A DNA stretch of 60,088 nt from the NCBI RefSeq assembly GCF_003287355.1, contig NZ_QMIM01000028.1, positions 1-60,088 of the forward strand, given 5' to 3'. Below are positions 34,147 to 42,966 of this stretch, piece by piece. How positions within the stretch are numbered: position 1 is the stretch's first letter; every line of letters begins with the position of its first letter. The notes under the pieces were generated by a model. That model was given only the letters and a program-made list of their open reading frames with translations, searched no databases and was not told where the DNA came from. A program made the translations under genes and the position numbers. This DNA comes from Halorubrum sp. 48-1-W. Lineage in GTDB: Archaea > Halobacteriota > Halobacteria > Halobacteriales > Haloferacaceae.

Positions 34147-35286
34147 ATGACACGCGACGATCGCATCCCCGTTACCGTTCTCAGCGGGTACCTCGGCGCC
34201 GGCAAGACGACGCTGGTGAACCACCTGTTGGAGAACCCGGGGGACCGACGGATCGCGGTGATCCTCAACGACATGGGCGAGGTGAACGTCGACGCGGAGC
34301 TGATCGCGCGTGAAAACGACGATGAGGGTGTGATCGACCTCTCGAACGGGTGTATCTGCTGTCGGCTCCAGGACGACCTGTTGACGGAGGCCACCCGGCT
34401 CGCGGACGCGCGGGAGTTCGATTACCTCCTCGTCGAGTCCTCCGGGATCTCCGAACCCGTCCCGATCGCGCGGGCGTTCCTCGAGGGGACCGAGGGCACG
34501 GCGGTCGATCCCACGGAGCGGTTCAGGCTGGACACCATGGTGACCGTCCTCGACACGTACGGCTTCTGGAAGGAGTTCGACGCGGGCGAGGACCTGCCCG
34601 GTGGCGCGAACGGCGGCGCGGACCGGCCCCTCGCCGACGTGCTCGTCGAGGGGATCGAGTTCTGTGACGTCCTGCTCTTGAACAAGACGGACATGGTACC
34701 CGACGACGTGATAGGGCGGATCGAGTCGGTGGCGGAACGGCTGGGCCCCCGCGCCGAGAGGATCCGCACGACCTACTCGTCGGTCGACCCCGGTCGAGTG
34801 CTCGACACGGGGCTTTTCGACTTCGAGGAGGCGAAGCGCTCGGCCGGGTGGAAGCGCGCCATCGCCGGGGGGGATGGGGACCCGAACGACGACGGTCGGG
34901 GACACGCGAGACACGGGCACGACCACGCCGAGGGGACTGCCGCCGCCCACGGCGTCGACTCGTTCGTCTACCGCGCCGACCACCCCTTCGACCCGGCGGC
35001 GTTCGCGGACTGGCTCGACGACTGGGACGGTTCCGTGATCCGCGCGAAGGGGTTCGCCGTCGTCGCTGGTACCGACGAGGTGATCGGCGTGAGCCAGGCC
35101 GGCCCGTCGGTCCAGGCCGGTCCAATCGGCGAGTGGAACCCCGACGACGACCGGCGGACGCGACTGGTGTTCATCGGCGAGAGCATGGACGAAGCCCGAT
35201 TGCGTGCGGAACTCGACGACTTGACGGTGACGGACGGGGCGGGCGAGGACCACGGGCGGACCGTCGAGGACGTCTTCCCGATCTGA
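34147..35286 (+). CDS. CobW/COG0523 family GTP-dependent metallochaperone
   Basis: A 379-residue G3E GTPase. Walker A is GYLGAGKTTL; the metal-binding GCICC follows (SNGCICCRL); Walker B ESSGISEP and the guanine-specificity NKTD are present. A histidine-rich loop (RHGHDHAEG near residue 255) and a C-terminal CobW_C domain complete it. COG0523 proteins deliver zinc, cobalt or other metals to target enzymes. No target gene is adjacent. The start is the first ATG after a divergent promoter region shared with the ferredoxin gene. Confidence 0.92.
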   Translation: MTRDDRIPVTVLSGYLGAGKTTLVNHLLENPGDRRIAVILNDMGEVNVDAELIARENDDEGVIDLSNGCICCRLQDDLLTEATRLADAREFDYLLVESSGISEPVPIARAFLEGTEGTAVDPTERFRLDTMVTVLDTYGFWKEFDAGEDLPGGANGGADRPLADVLVEGIEFCDVLLLNKTDMVPDDVIGRIESVAERLGPRAERIRTTYSSVDPGRVLDTGLFDFEEAKRSAGWKRAIAGGDGDPNDDGRGHARHGHDHAEGTAAAHGVDSFVYRADHPFDPAAFADWLDDWDGSVIRAKGFAVVAGTDEVIGVSQAGPSVQAGPIGEWNPDDDRRTRLVFIGESMDEARLRAELDDLTVTDGAGEDHGRTVEDVFPI

Positions 35287-35337
35287 GGGGCGGTCGACCG
35301 AGTCGGCCGTCACCGAACGGTCGGCCGGACGCCCACG

Positions 35338-36531
35338 TCAGTCGTTCGTCGTCGCGTCGATCCGGCCGGCCGGGGCCGGGGCGGTCGCGGAGTGGTAGAA
35401 CGCCTCGCCGGTCTCGGGAGCGAAGAGGTGGAGCCGCGCCGGGTCGTAGGTCACGGAGACCGTTCCGCCCGGCTCGAGCGACGACCGGGGTTCGGCCCCC
35501 ATCTTGAACGTCGCGTCCCCGACCGAACAGTGGACGAGCAGGCTGTCCCCGAGCGGCTCCGTGACCTCGACCGTCGCATCGAACGTCGTCTCCCCGAGAT
35601 CGGGACGGTCACGGGCCGGATACAGGTCCTCCGGTCGGATCCCGAGAACCGCGGTCGGTCGGTCACCCGCGTCGGGATCGGCGAGCGCCTCGGCTTCGGT
35701 CCCGTCGAGCCACTCCCCGTCGGTCCCGTCCACCGTCTTCCCGCTCGGCAACGGGATCCGGAAGCCGTCGTGGACCGCGACACCGTCTTCGACCGCCACG
35801 TCGATCATGTTCATCGCCGGGTCGCCGATGAACTCCGCGACGAATCGGTTCGTCGGGAAATCGTACAGCGCCTGCGGCGGGTCGACCTGCTGGATCCGCC
35901 CGTCGTCCATCACGACGACCCGTTCGCCGAGCGTCATCGCCTCCGTCTGGTCGTGGGTGACGTAGACGGTCGTCGTGCCGAGTTCCGCGTGGAGCCGCGT
36001 GAGCTCCGCACGCATCTGGATCCGTAGCTTCGCGTCGAGATTCGAGAGCGGCTCGTCCATGAGGAACGCGTCCGGGTCCCGAACGATCGCCCGGCCGAGT
36101 GCGACGCGCTGTCGCTCCCCGCCGGACATGGCCTGCGGCTTGCGGTCGAGCAGGTCGGTGATGTCGAGCGTCTCGGCGGCCTCCGCGACGCGTCGGTCGA
36201 TCTCCTCGTCGGCGAACGAGTCGGTAGCGTTCATGCCGAAGGTGATGTTCCGCCGTCCCGTCATGTGCGGGTACAACGCGTAGTTCTGGAACACCATCGC
36301 GACGTTCCGGTCCTTCGGCTCCGTGTGCGTGACGTCGCGGTCGTCCATGCGTATCTCGCCGTCCGTCGCCGTTTCGAGCCCGGCGAGAAGCCGGAGCGTC
36401 GTGCTCTTCCCGCAGCCACTCGGGCCGACGACGACGAGGAACTCGCCGTCCCGGACCGTCAGGTCCAGCCCGTTGACTGCGACGACGTCGTCGAACTCCT
36501 TTCGGAGGTTTCGTAGCGTTATCGTGGTCAT
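35338..36531 (-). CDS. ugpC: ABC transporter ATPase, UgpC/MalK type
   Basis: A 397-residue ABC ATPase with a C-terminal TOBE domain. Walker A GPSGCGKST, signature MSGGERQRVALGRAI, Walker B FLMDEPLSNLDAKLR and the switch His in VTHDQTEA. It energises the UgpAE membrane pair encoded just upstream on the minus strand; the ugpE stop is one base from its start. The long C-terminal regulatory region (from residue 240) carries TOBE repeats. It may serve several sugar importers, as MalK-type ATPases often do. Confidence 0.92.
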   Translation of the reverse strand: MTTITLRNLRKEFDDVVAVNGLDLTVRDGEFLVVVGPSGCGKSTTLRLLAGLETATDGEIRMDDRDVTHTEPKDRNVAMVFQNYALYPHMTGRRNITFGMNATDSFADEEIDRRVAEAAETLDITDLLDRKPQAMSGGERQRVALGRAIVRDPDAFLMDEPLSNLDAKLRIQMRAELTRLHAELGTTTVYVTHDQTEAMTLGERVVVMDDGRIQQVDPPQALYDFPTNRFVAEFIGDPAMNMIDVAVEDGVAVHDGFRIPLPSGKTVDGTDGEWLDGTEAEALADPDAGDRPTAVLGIRPEDLYPARDRPDLGETTFDATVEVTEPLGDSLLVHCSVGDATFKMGAEPRSSLEPGGTVSVTYDPARLHLFAPETGEAFYHSATAPAPAGRIDATTND

Positions 36532-36532
36532 G

Positions 36533-37441
36533 TCATTTCTGTTGGATCGCGAACGTCTCCAGGAGCGGTTTCCGGAAGAGGATCATGAGCGCCAGCGGGG
36601 GCAGAAGCGTCAACACCGAGCCGGCCATCACGAGCGACCAGGAGAGCTGACCGCCCTGAACGTCGCCCTGGAGCAGCTGTAAGCCGACCTGTGCGACCTG
36701 GTTCGCCTCCGAGTCGATGATCACCAGCGGCCAGAGGTACTGGTTCCACGCGTAGACGAACATGATGATCGAGACGCCGACGAGGACGCCCCTCGACATC
36801 GGGATCAACACCCGGAGCGTGAACGCCACCGGGCCAACCCCGTCGAGCTTGGCGGTCTCCACGATCGACGTCGGAATGGAGAGGAAGTGTTGCCGGAGGA
36901 TGAAGACGGTCGTCGCGCTCGCGAGGTACGGAACCGTGATCGCGAGCAGGCTGTTGCCCCACCCGAGGTCGTTGATCAGCTGGAACAACGGGACGAACCG
37001 GATCGGGACCGGCAACAACAGCGTGAACAGCACGAACAGGAACACGAGGTCCTTGTACGGGACCCGGTAGTAGACGATCGCCACCGCGGCGAGCACGGAG
37101 ATCACGAGCTTTCCGACGACGACGACGACGGACATCAGAAGCGAGTTCCACATGAACCGACCGAAGCCGTAGTCGACGATCGCCTCCCGGTAGTTCTCGA
37201 CGGCGTACGTTCCGGGGATCAGGTCGGGGAGGCTCGTCACGATCCCCTGCTGTTTGGTGCTCACGACGACCGCGATGAAGATCGGGAACACGACGAGCGT
37301 CACCAGAAACCAGAGCTGGAGGTGGACGCCGGCGTTGCCCTCGCGTCCGGCCAGCAACGTCGACTCCTCGTCCCGATCGCCGACTATCGACCGTTTCACT
37401 GCCTCGAACCGCCGTTTCGCGTACTGGATCGTGTCCGTCAT
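36533..37441 (-). CDS. ugpE: ABC sugar/glycerol-3-phosphate permease, UgpE type
   Basis: A 302-residue inner permease with six hydrophobic helices. The EAA loop that docks on the ATPase is VETAKLDGVGPVAFTLRVLIP. The 45-residue polar N terminus is longer than usual. It forms the channel with UgpA. The stop is one base from the ugpC start, and its start abuts the ugpA stop. Confidence 0.9.
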   Translation of the reverse strand: MTDTIQYAKRRFEAVKRSIVGDRDEESTLLAGREGNAGVHLQLWFLVTLVVFPIFIAVVVSTKQQGIVTSLPDLIPGTYAVENYREAIVDYGFGRFMWNSLLMSVVVVVGKLVISVLAAVAIVYYRVPYKDLVFLFVLFTLLLPVPIRFVPLFQLINDLGWGNSLLAITVPYLASATTVFILRQHFLSIPTSIVETAKLDGVGPVAFTLRVLIPMSRGVLVGVSIIMFVYAWNQYLWPLVIIDSEANQVAQVGLQLLQGDVQGGQLSWSLVMAGSVLTLLPPLALMILFRKPLLETFAIQQK

Positions 37442-37442
37442 C

Positions 37443-38327
37443 TCACGCCCCGTAGTAGGAGTACTCCTCGGTCAGTCTGAACTGTATCACCATCAGGACC
37501 GCCACGACGAGGAACAAGACGACGGATTTCGTCGAGGCGACCCCGAAGTTGAAATAGGAGAACGCCTCGCGGTAGAGGTCGAATATCAGGATGTTCGTGG
37601 CGTTCGAGGGGCCGCCGCTCGTCAGCAGGTCGACGAACGCGAACGTACCGAAGAACGCGTAGATCGTGTTGATGATGACGAGGAAGAACAGCGTCGGGGT
37701 CATGATCGGGACGTACACGGAGACGAGCCGACGGAATCGGCCGACGCCGTCGATCTCTGCCGTCTCCGTGAGGGCGTTCGGGACGTTGTTCATCGCTGCG
37801 ATCATGAATATCACGTTGTACCCGATCTGCTTCCAGATCGCCGCGAGCACGACCACGACGAACGCCTGTGGGCCGTCGTTGAACCAGTCGAGGTCGATGC
37901 CCACCGCCTCGATCGGCCCGGTGAGGACGCCGAGCGTCGGGTGGAGAACGAACAGGAACACGAGCGCGGCGACCGCGGGCGGGAGGGCGTACGGCCAGAT
38001 CACGGAGATCAGGTACCAGTCCTGTCCGGAGTCGACCTCGTGAATGAGGAACGTCACGTACAGCGAAACGACGATCACGCCGGCGACGACGAGCGCGGCG
38101 AAGAGGACGGAGAGCGCCACGCTGGAGTGGTAGCTCGAATTCGTCAACAGCGTCGCGTAGTTTTCGAGCCCCACGAACTCCTCCGCACGACCGAACCCGG
38201 CCTTGAAGAAGCTGGTTCGGAACGCCCTCGCCGTCGGATAGTAGAGGAACACGACGGAGACGAGAACCGTCGGTACCAACAGCAGGGCTGCCTGTAGGCG
38301 ACCGTCGAATATCTCCCGTGTGGACAT
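37443..38327 (-). CDS. ugpA: ABC sugar/glycerol-3-phosphate permease, UgpA type
   Basis: A 294-residue permease with six helices, partner of UgpE. The EAA loop is TETAEIDGVGRFRRLVSVYVP. The periplasmic-side region (GLENYATLLTNSSY) is typical of MalF/UgpA-type subunits. It starts 18 bp after the binding-protein stop, so the cluster ugpB-ugpA-ugpE-ugpC is one transcript. Confidence 0.9.
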   Translation of the reverse strand: MSTREIFDGRLQAALLLVPTVLVSVVFLYYPTARAFRTSFFKAGFGRAEEFVGLENYATLLTNSSYHSSVALSVLFAALVVAGVIVVSLYVTFLIHEVDSGQDWYLISVIWPYALPPAVAALVFLFVLHPTLGVLTGPIEAVGIDLDWFNDGPQAFVVVVLAAIWKQIGYNVIFMIAAMNNVPNALTETAEIDGVGRFRRLVSVYVPIMTPTLFFLVIINTIYAFFGTFAFVDLLTSGGPSNATNILIFDLYREAFSYFNFGVASTKSVVLFLVVAVLMVIQFRLTEEYSYYGA

Positions 38328-38345
38328 GTGAGCCGTCGACCTCGT

Positions 38346-39701
38346 TCACTCGTAGTACTCGGCCAGGACGGACTCGACCTCCGATTTCATCGCTTCCAGC
38401 TCCGAAGCCGGATCGTCGGCGTTGATCGCGTCGACGGACTTGTCCTGTATCACCGTCTGGACGTTCCGGGCCGGGCCGAGAAGCGCCCGCTTCGTGGCGG
38501 GGTCGGAGGCGTCGCCGTTCTGGAGCTGTTCGAGCGCGACGTTGTACATCGGGTTCTCCTCGAACCACCCCTCCTCGCGGAGCGCGTCGACCGACGGTTG
38601 CGTGATCGGGTAGTACCCCGACCCCTTGTGCCACTCCGTCTGGACCTCCGGTTGGGCCATGTACTGGAGCAACCGGCCGATCTCCTCGTACCGGTCCTCG
38701 GGGAGCCCGTCGGGCACGTAGAAGGACGCCCCACCGATGACCGGACCGACCCGGGTGTCGCTGATGGACGGATAGGGGGCCGCGTCGACGGTGAAGTCCT
38801 CGGAGTCGGCGATCAGTCCCGCGACCGACGCGGTGCTCGTGAGGACCATGGCCGACTCCTCGCTGATGAAGAGCGAGGTCGCCTCGCCCCACGCCTCGAT
38901 CCCCGGATTGGTGTAGAGGCCGTCGTCGGCCATCCCCTTCCACCAGTCGTAGAGGTCGTAGACGGCGTCGGGCGTGTAGAACTCCGAGGGGTCGCCGGCG
39001 TGGCCGTTCTCGGCGTCGGTCATGAGTTCGCCCTCGAAGCCGTACCACGTCTCCACGAACCAGACGTGGTTCGGCCAGGTGATGCCGTACTGGGTGACGC
39101 CCTCGTCGACGAGCGTCTCGGAGGCGGACCGGACCTCCGCGAGCGTGCTCGGCGGGTCGTCGGGGTCGAGGCCCGCCTCCTCGAACGCGTCGCGGTTGAT
39201 GTACATGATCGCGTTCGAGTTGTTGAACGGGAGCGAGGCGAGCTCGCCGTCGACCGTGAAGAACTCGGTGACGTTGTCGAGGAAGACGTCAGTGTCGAAG
39301 TCGTCGGGGAGGATCTCCGCGACCGACCGCACCTGATCGGTGTCGAACACCTGCTGGGCGAACAGGCTGTCGACCTGGAACATGTCCGCGACGTTCCCGG
39401 AGTCGAACGCCGAGAGGGTGTTCGTCAGGACGTTCTCGTAGGAGTCTTGAAACTCCATGTTCGCCTCTATCCCGTGTTCGGCCTCGAAGTCGGACGCGAT
39501 CGCGTCGAGCGTCTCGCCGTTCGTCCCGCCCATCGCGTGCCACGCCGTCAGTTCGTCGGCGACGGGCGAGAACTCCGCCTCGCTCCCGCCGAGGGTTCCC
39601 ATACATCCCGCCAGCCCGGTCGTCGCGCCCAGCGCCGCCCCCGCGGTGGCGAGCGTGCTTCGGCGTGAGATCTCGCGCGTCGAGTCGTTGTTCGACGTCA
39701 T
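38346..39701 (-). CDS. ugpB: Extracellular solute-binding lipoprotein, UgpB type
   Basis: A 451-residue binding protein. The N terminus has a twin-arginine motif (SRRSTLA) and a lipobox (TGLAGC) for export and lipid anchoring. The mature fold begins LTAWHAMGGTNGETLDAIAS, close to the tryptophan-containing opening of UgpB proteins; LSAFDSGNVADMFQV follows. The context (glycerophosphodiesterase gene upstream, UgpAEC downstream) supports sn-glycerol-3-phosphate or glycerophosphodiesters as substrate. First gene of a four-gene transport operon with its own promoter (see 39749-39787). Confidence 0.88.
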   Translation of the reverse strand: MTSNNDSTREISRRSTLATAGAALGATTGLAGCMGTLGGSEAEFSPVADELTAWHAMGGTNGETLDAIASDFEAEHGIEANMEFQDSYENVLTNTLSAFDSGNVADMFQVDSLFAQQVFDTDQVRSVAEILPDDFDTDVFLDNVTEFFTVDGELASLPFNNSNAIMYINRDAFEEAGLDPDDPPSTLAEVRSASETLVDEGVTQYGITWPNHVWFVETWYGFEGELMTDAENGHAGDPSEFYTPDAVYDLYDWWKGMADDGLYTNPGIEAWGEATSLFISEESAMVLTSTASVAGLIADSEDFTVDAAPYPSISDTRVGPVIGGASFYVPDGLPEDRYEEIGRLLQYMAQPEVQTEWHKGSGYYPITQPSVDALREEGWFEENPMYNVALEQLQNGDASDPATKRALLGPARNVQTVIQDKSVDAINADDPASELEAMKSEVESVLAEYYE

Positions 39702-39748
39702 GCGACCGGAGGTGACGAAAGCAGGCTAAAAGCCTCTGCTAAGAGCGC

Positions 39749-39787
39749 TACGGACCGGTTTGAGCCGTACGGACCGCTATATATCGC
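39749..39787 (-). promoter_or_regulatory. ugpB promoter with TATA element and direct repeats
   Basis: On the minus strand a TATATAG element lies at about 39778-39786. Two copies of TACGGACCG (plus-strand 39749-39757 and 39768-39776, 19 bp apart) lie just downstream of it, around the expected start of transcription. This is a sensible place for a repressor. The remaining leader to the ATG at 39701 is about 50 bases and contains a GCAGGCT/AGCCTCTGC hairpin. Confidence 0.5.
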
Positions 39788-39892
39788 TCCGTGGTTCGGG
39801 CCGATCCGGGTCATCCGACGTGGTGTATCCACCGACCGGGATCGGCAGCCCGGTCATCCGTGGCCGAGCAGTCAGGACCGTCCGATCGGTCT

Positions 39893-40990
39893 TCAGTGAC
39901 CGCCGAGCAGGCCCGCGTAGTCGGCGATGATCCCGTCGACGCCGACCGCCTCGAGCCACAGTGCCTGATACCACGTCTCGACCGTCCAGACGTTCACCTC
40001 GCAGTCCGCGGCGTGGGCGGTCTCCACGAGACCGACACCCGCGTCCTCCGTCCCCTCGGAGAAGGGCGTTCCCCGGATCATGCCGATCGGTGGATGGATC
40101 GCCTCCGCGTCGTACGCGTCCGCGATCTCGAGGCCGTCCTCGACCGACTCGGACAGGATCGGCGCGAGCGGATACGACGAGACCTCACGGCTCGCCGCCA
40201 GCGCGGCCTCGTAGAACGACGACAGGAGCACCTCGTTGTCGTAGTCGTCGAGGACCGAACACACACGCTCGACGAACGGCCGCCAGACCGCCGTGCGCTC
40301 GACCAATTCGTCGGCCGGAAGCTTCTCGCCGAGGCGGAGATCCCCGCGACCGGGGTTCTTCAACTCGACGTTCACGCCCACGTCCGTGGGGAGCGCCTCG
40401 AGTACGTCCCGAAGGAGGGGAACCGTCTCGCCGCTGTCGAGGACCTCCGCGTTCGTGACCGTCTCCGTGTCCGTCTCGTACACGAGACCCTCGGCGTCGG
40501 TGAGGCCGAGCAGACCGCCGGCACGCTCCGAGAGCCGGTCGTCGTGGAAGAGTACCACGTCGCCGTCGGCGGTCGCGACGGCGTCGACCTCGACGAGGTC
40601 GGCCCGTCGAGCGTCGGCGACGTCGGGGCCCGCGGCAGCCTCCACCGCTGTAACCGTGTTCTCCGGGTTCTCGCCAGCGAACCCGCGGTGAGCGATGAGC
40701 GTCGGCGTGGACCCGCTCCCGGGTTCGCGCGGCTCCGGCGGGTCGGTCCCCGTTCCGGATGCCCCCTCGCGGTCCGTATCCGTCGTGTCGCGCGTGCCAC
40801 CGTGCGTGTCGTGCGTTCCGCCGTCCGTGTACGCCAGCCCGACCGCTCCGGCGGTCGCTAGGCCGGCAGTCCCCGCCAGCAGGGTCCGACGACGGGAGAC
40901 GGGCGTTTCATCCGCGGCGTTCGTTTCGCGCTCGTCGGTCGTCGAGGGAGTCGTCTCGGTTGCTCGGGGCGGGTCGTCGGACCGGGTCAT
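39893..40990 (-). CDS. ugpQ: Glycerophosphodiester phosphodiesterase (exported)
   Basis: A 365-residue GDPD-family enzyme that splits glycerophosphodiesters into glycerol-3-phosphate and an alcohol. Motifs: LIAHRGFAGENPENT (His-Arg and Glu) and VEVDAVATADGDVVLFHDD (catalytic Glu/Asp/His). A twin-arginine signal (SRRRTLLAG) and a hydrophobic stretch point to export; an acidic Thr/Asp-rich linker follows. It probably makes glycerol-3-phosphate outside the cell for the UgpBAEC importer encoded next to it. Gap to ugpB is 191 bp, so it may be separately transcribed. Confidence 0.9.
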   Translation of the reverse strand: MTRSDDPPRATETTPSTTDERETNAADETPVSRRRTLLAGTAGLATAGAVGLAYTDGGTHDTHGGTRDTTDTDREGASGTGTDPPEPREPGSGSTPTLIAHRGFAGENPENTVTAVEAAAGPDVADARRADLVEVDAVATADGDVVLFHDDRLSERAGGLLGLTDAEGLVYETDTETVTNAEVLDSGETVPLLRDVLEALPTDVGVNVELKNPGRGDLRLGEKLPADELVERTAVWRPFVERVCSVLDDYDNEVLLSSFYEAALAASREVSSYPLAPILSESVEDGLEIADAYDAEAIHPPIGMIRGTPFSEGTEDAGVGLVETAHAADCEVNVWTVETWYQALWLEAVGVDGIIADYAGLLGGH

Positions 40991-41026
40991 GGACGTCGGT
41001 GTCGCGTTCCGGGTATAGGGGCTGCT

Positions 41027-41152
41027 ATGAGGCCTCCCGAGGGCTCCGTACCCGGACGTACCGGCCGCGTCGCGGTCGCGGTCGTCGTCCTAGTCGCGGT
41101 CGTGGTCGTCGTCCCGATCACGGTCCAGTTCAGATCCCGAGTTCCGCTCTGA
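41027..41152 (+). CDS. Possible 41-residue single-helix membrane peptide
   Basis: ATG at 41027 opens a frame of 41 residues: a short polar start (MRPPEGSVPGRTGR) then a purely hydrophobic stretch of Val, Ala, Leu and Ile (AVAVVVLVAVVVVVPITV). The coding region is made of GTCGCG and GTCGTC repeats, so a chance hydrophobic frame is a real possibility. Its end overlaps, antisense, the end of the better supported 50-residue gene at 41130-41282. No family known. Confidence 0.22.
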   Translation: MRPPEGSVPGRTGRVAVAVVVLVAVVVVVPITVQFRSRVPL

Positions 41153-41282
41153 GGTCGTCCCACTCCTCGTGGAAGCCGTGGGTGGACTCCGTCTCCACAC
41201 CCACGGCGGACTGGTACACCTCGTCGTACTGGAGCAGTTCGCCCCACCCGTCGTGGAACGCCCAGTTACAGTATTTACACAT
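41130..41282 (-). CDS. Small 50-residue CxxC protein
   Basis: A short frame not seen in long-ORF scans: MCKYCNWAFHDGWGELL, then an acidic end (EEWDDLRAELGI). It starts with a C-x2-C pair plus His, opening like many haloarchaeal zinc-finger micro-proteins, and it has the acidic composition of real halophile proteins. A CGCTTATC TATA-like box (41306-41313) lies 24-32 bases before the ATG, the right distance for a leaderless message. No homologue can be named. It lies between ugpQ and the alcohol dehydrogenase. Confidence 0.6.
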   Translation of the reverse strand: MCKYCNWAFHDGWGELLQYDEVYQSAVGVETESTHGFHEEWDDLRAELGI

Positions 41283-41373
41283 GTATCGGCGGACGTGTCG
41301 CCCAATGATAAGCGTTGTCGAGGTCGAAAAAACGCGAGGACGGAACCACGGTCGTGCGGACGGATCACCCGGT

Positions 41374-42543
41374 TCAGGGCTCGAGCAGGACCTTCGTGAC
41401 GCCCTCCTCGCGGGCGTCGAACGCCTCGTACATCTCGGGCGCCTCCTCGAGGTCGACCCGGTGGGAAACGACCCAGCTCGGGTCCGCGCGGCCCTCGATG
41501 ATCATGTCGCGCAGGTACCGGTTGTACGCCTTCACGTTGCACTGGCCGGTCCCGCACTTGAGGCCCTTCTCGAAGAACTTCCCGAAGTCGATGCCGAGCC
41601 GTCCCTGCGCGGCCATGTCGTCCGGGGCGCCGGGGTCCTCCGGGACGTAGAGTCCGGGGACGCCGAGCTGTCCCGTCGGCCGAACGACCCGGATCAGGCT
41701 GTTGAGCACGACCGCCGGGTTCTCCTTGGCCGGCTGGTAGGAGTAGTCCTCCGAGTCGGTGTCGACGTCGTCGGGGTCCGTCGCCTGGTACCCGACCGCG
41801 TCGACTCCCTTGTCGACCATCCCGCCGTGTACCTCGATGATCTGGTCGACCGGGTCGCCCTCCGAGAAGTCGATCGCGTGGGCGTCACAGTGTTCCTCGG
41901 CGAGGTCGAGCCGGCTCGGTACCTGATCGACGACGTAGATCTCGGCCGCGCCCTTGATCTTGGCGCTGTAGGCGGCCATCAGTCCGACCGGACCGGCCCC
42001 GAAGACCGCGACCGACTCGCCGGGTTGGAGGTCGGCCAGTTCGGTGCCGTGCCAGCCGGTCGGGAAGATGTCCGCGAGAAGCGAGAACGCGTCCTCGTGT
42101 TCGCGCCCCTCAGGGAGTTTCAGCGCGTTGTGGTCCGCGTAGGGGACGCGGAGCTTCTCGGCTTGTCCGCCCGGATAGGGGCCCATGGCGACGTAGCCGT
42201 AGGCGCCGCCAGCGAACCCGGGGTTGACGTTGGTACAGAAGCCGGTGTATCCCTCCTCACAGTTCTGACAGAAACCACAGGAGACGTTGAACGGCATGAC
42301 GACGCGGTCTCCCTCCTCCAGCGTGGAGACGGCCTCGCCGACCTCGCTTACGATCCCCATGTTCTCGTGGCCGAAGACGATGCCCTCCTCGGCCGCGGTT
42401 CGGCCCTCGTACATGTGGAGGTCCGACCCACAGATACACGACGTCGTGATGTCCACGACCACGTCGTTCGGGTGTTCGATCGCCGGTTCCTCCACGTCTT
42501 CGACAGCGACCTCGTACGGTCCCTGATACACTACTGCTTTCAT
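41374..42543 (-). CDS. Zinc-dependent alcohol/formaldehyde dehydrogenase
   Basis: A 389-residue medium-chain dehydrogenase of the glutathione-independent formaldehyde dehydrogenase (FdhA-like) group. Catalytic zinc ligands are in CICGSDLHMYEG and GHENMGIV; structural zinc cysteines in CGFCQNCEEGYTGFC; the NAD loop is FGAGPVGLMAAYSAK. The substrate could be formaldehyde or another alcohol/aldehyde. The ATG at 42543 (MKAVVYQGPYEV) is chosen over an upstream one because it matches the family start. An inverted repeat operator candidate lies just upstream. Confidence 0.92.
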   Translation of the reverse strand: MKAVVYQGPYEVAVEDVEEPAIEHPNDVVVDITTSCICGSDLHMYEGRTAAEEGIVFGHENMGIVSEVGEAVSTLEEGDRVVMPFNVSCGFCQNCEEGYTGFCTNVNPGFAGGAYGYVAMGPYPGGQAEKLRVPYADHNALKLPEGREHEDAFSLLADIFPTGWHGTELADLQPGESVAVFGAGPVGLMAAYSAKIKGAAEIYVVDQVPSRLDLAEEHCDAHAIDFSEGDPVDQIIEVHGGMVDKGVDAVGYQATDPDDVDTDSEDYSYQPAKENPAVVLNSLIRVVRPTGQLGVPGLYVPEDPGAPDDMAAQGRLGIDFGKFFEKGLKCGTGQCNVKAYNRYLRDMIIEGRADPSWVVSHRVDLEEAPEMYEAFDAREEGVTKVLLEP

Positions 42544-42552
42544 AAACGATCC

Positions 42553-42593
42553 GTGTAAACAAAGCACCCCATATCACCTAAATCTATTTACAC
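42553..42593 (-). promoter_or_regulatory. Inverted repeat in the alcohol dehydrogenase leader
   Basis: GTGTAAA (42553-42559) and TTTACAC (42587-42593) form a perfect 7+7 inverted repeat with 27 bases between, in an AT-rich region upstream of the ATG at 42543. A TTTATTAAAGG TATA-like element is at about 42603-42613. The arm spacing and position over the predicted start of transcription suit a repressor. Confidence 0.5.
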
Positions 42594-42720
42594 ATCAATT
42601 ACCTTTAATAAATTCATCACGATCGATAGCAACATTTTCTCGACACGGGACGACCCCCGACCGTCCCATCGAGATCCGTGACCGCTCCTATCGAGGGATT
42701 CAAACCGTTCGGCCGCCTCC

Positions 42721-42927
42721 ATGCGATCGAATGTCTCCCATTCGGAACACGGGGTCCGTATCGTGACCTACCGCCGCGGTGGCCACGTCCGGAGCGGTAC
42801 CGACGCGGTCGAGCGAGGGTGTGACCTCTGTGGATGGCACGGCGTCGCTGACTCCTACCCACGGCTGATAACCTCCTATCAGCGACACCTCAGGGAGGAG
42901 CATCCGAAGGCCTGGCTCAGGGCGTGA
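42721..42927 (+). CDS. Small C2H2-like zinc finger protein (68 residues)
   Basis: Only 68 residues, ending with CDLCGWHGVADSYPRLITSY and RHLREEHP, a C-x2-C...H-x4-H arrangement of classical zinc-finger spacing. Haloarchaea encode many such single-finger micro-proteins; some are regulators. The N-terminal 30 residues are basic and less conserved in appearance, so translation could start later. It is divergent from the alcohol dehydrogenase and converges on the next minus gene. Confidence 0.75.
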   Translation: MRSNVSHSEHGVRIVTYRRGGHVRSGTDAVERGCDLCGWHGVADSYPRLITSYQRHLREEHPKAWLRA

Positions 42928-42966
42928 AGTAGGGGCACCCGCCGCCACTATCGGTCGCGAGTCGAG

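Noticed and set aside
41027-41152. Confident call of the 41-residue hydrophobic peptide
   Set aside because: Its coding DNA is GTC/GCG repeat and overlaps the small CxxC gene antisense; kept only as a low-confidence feature.
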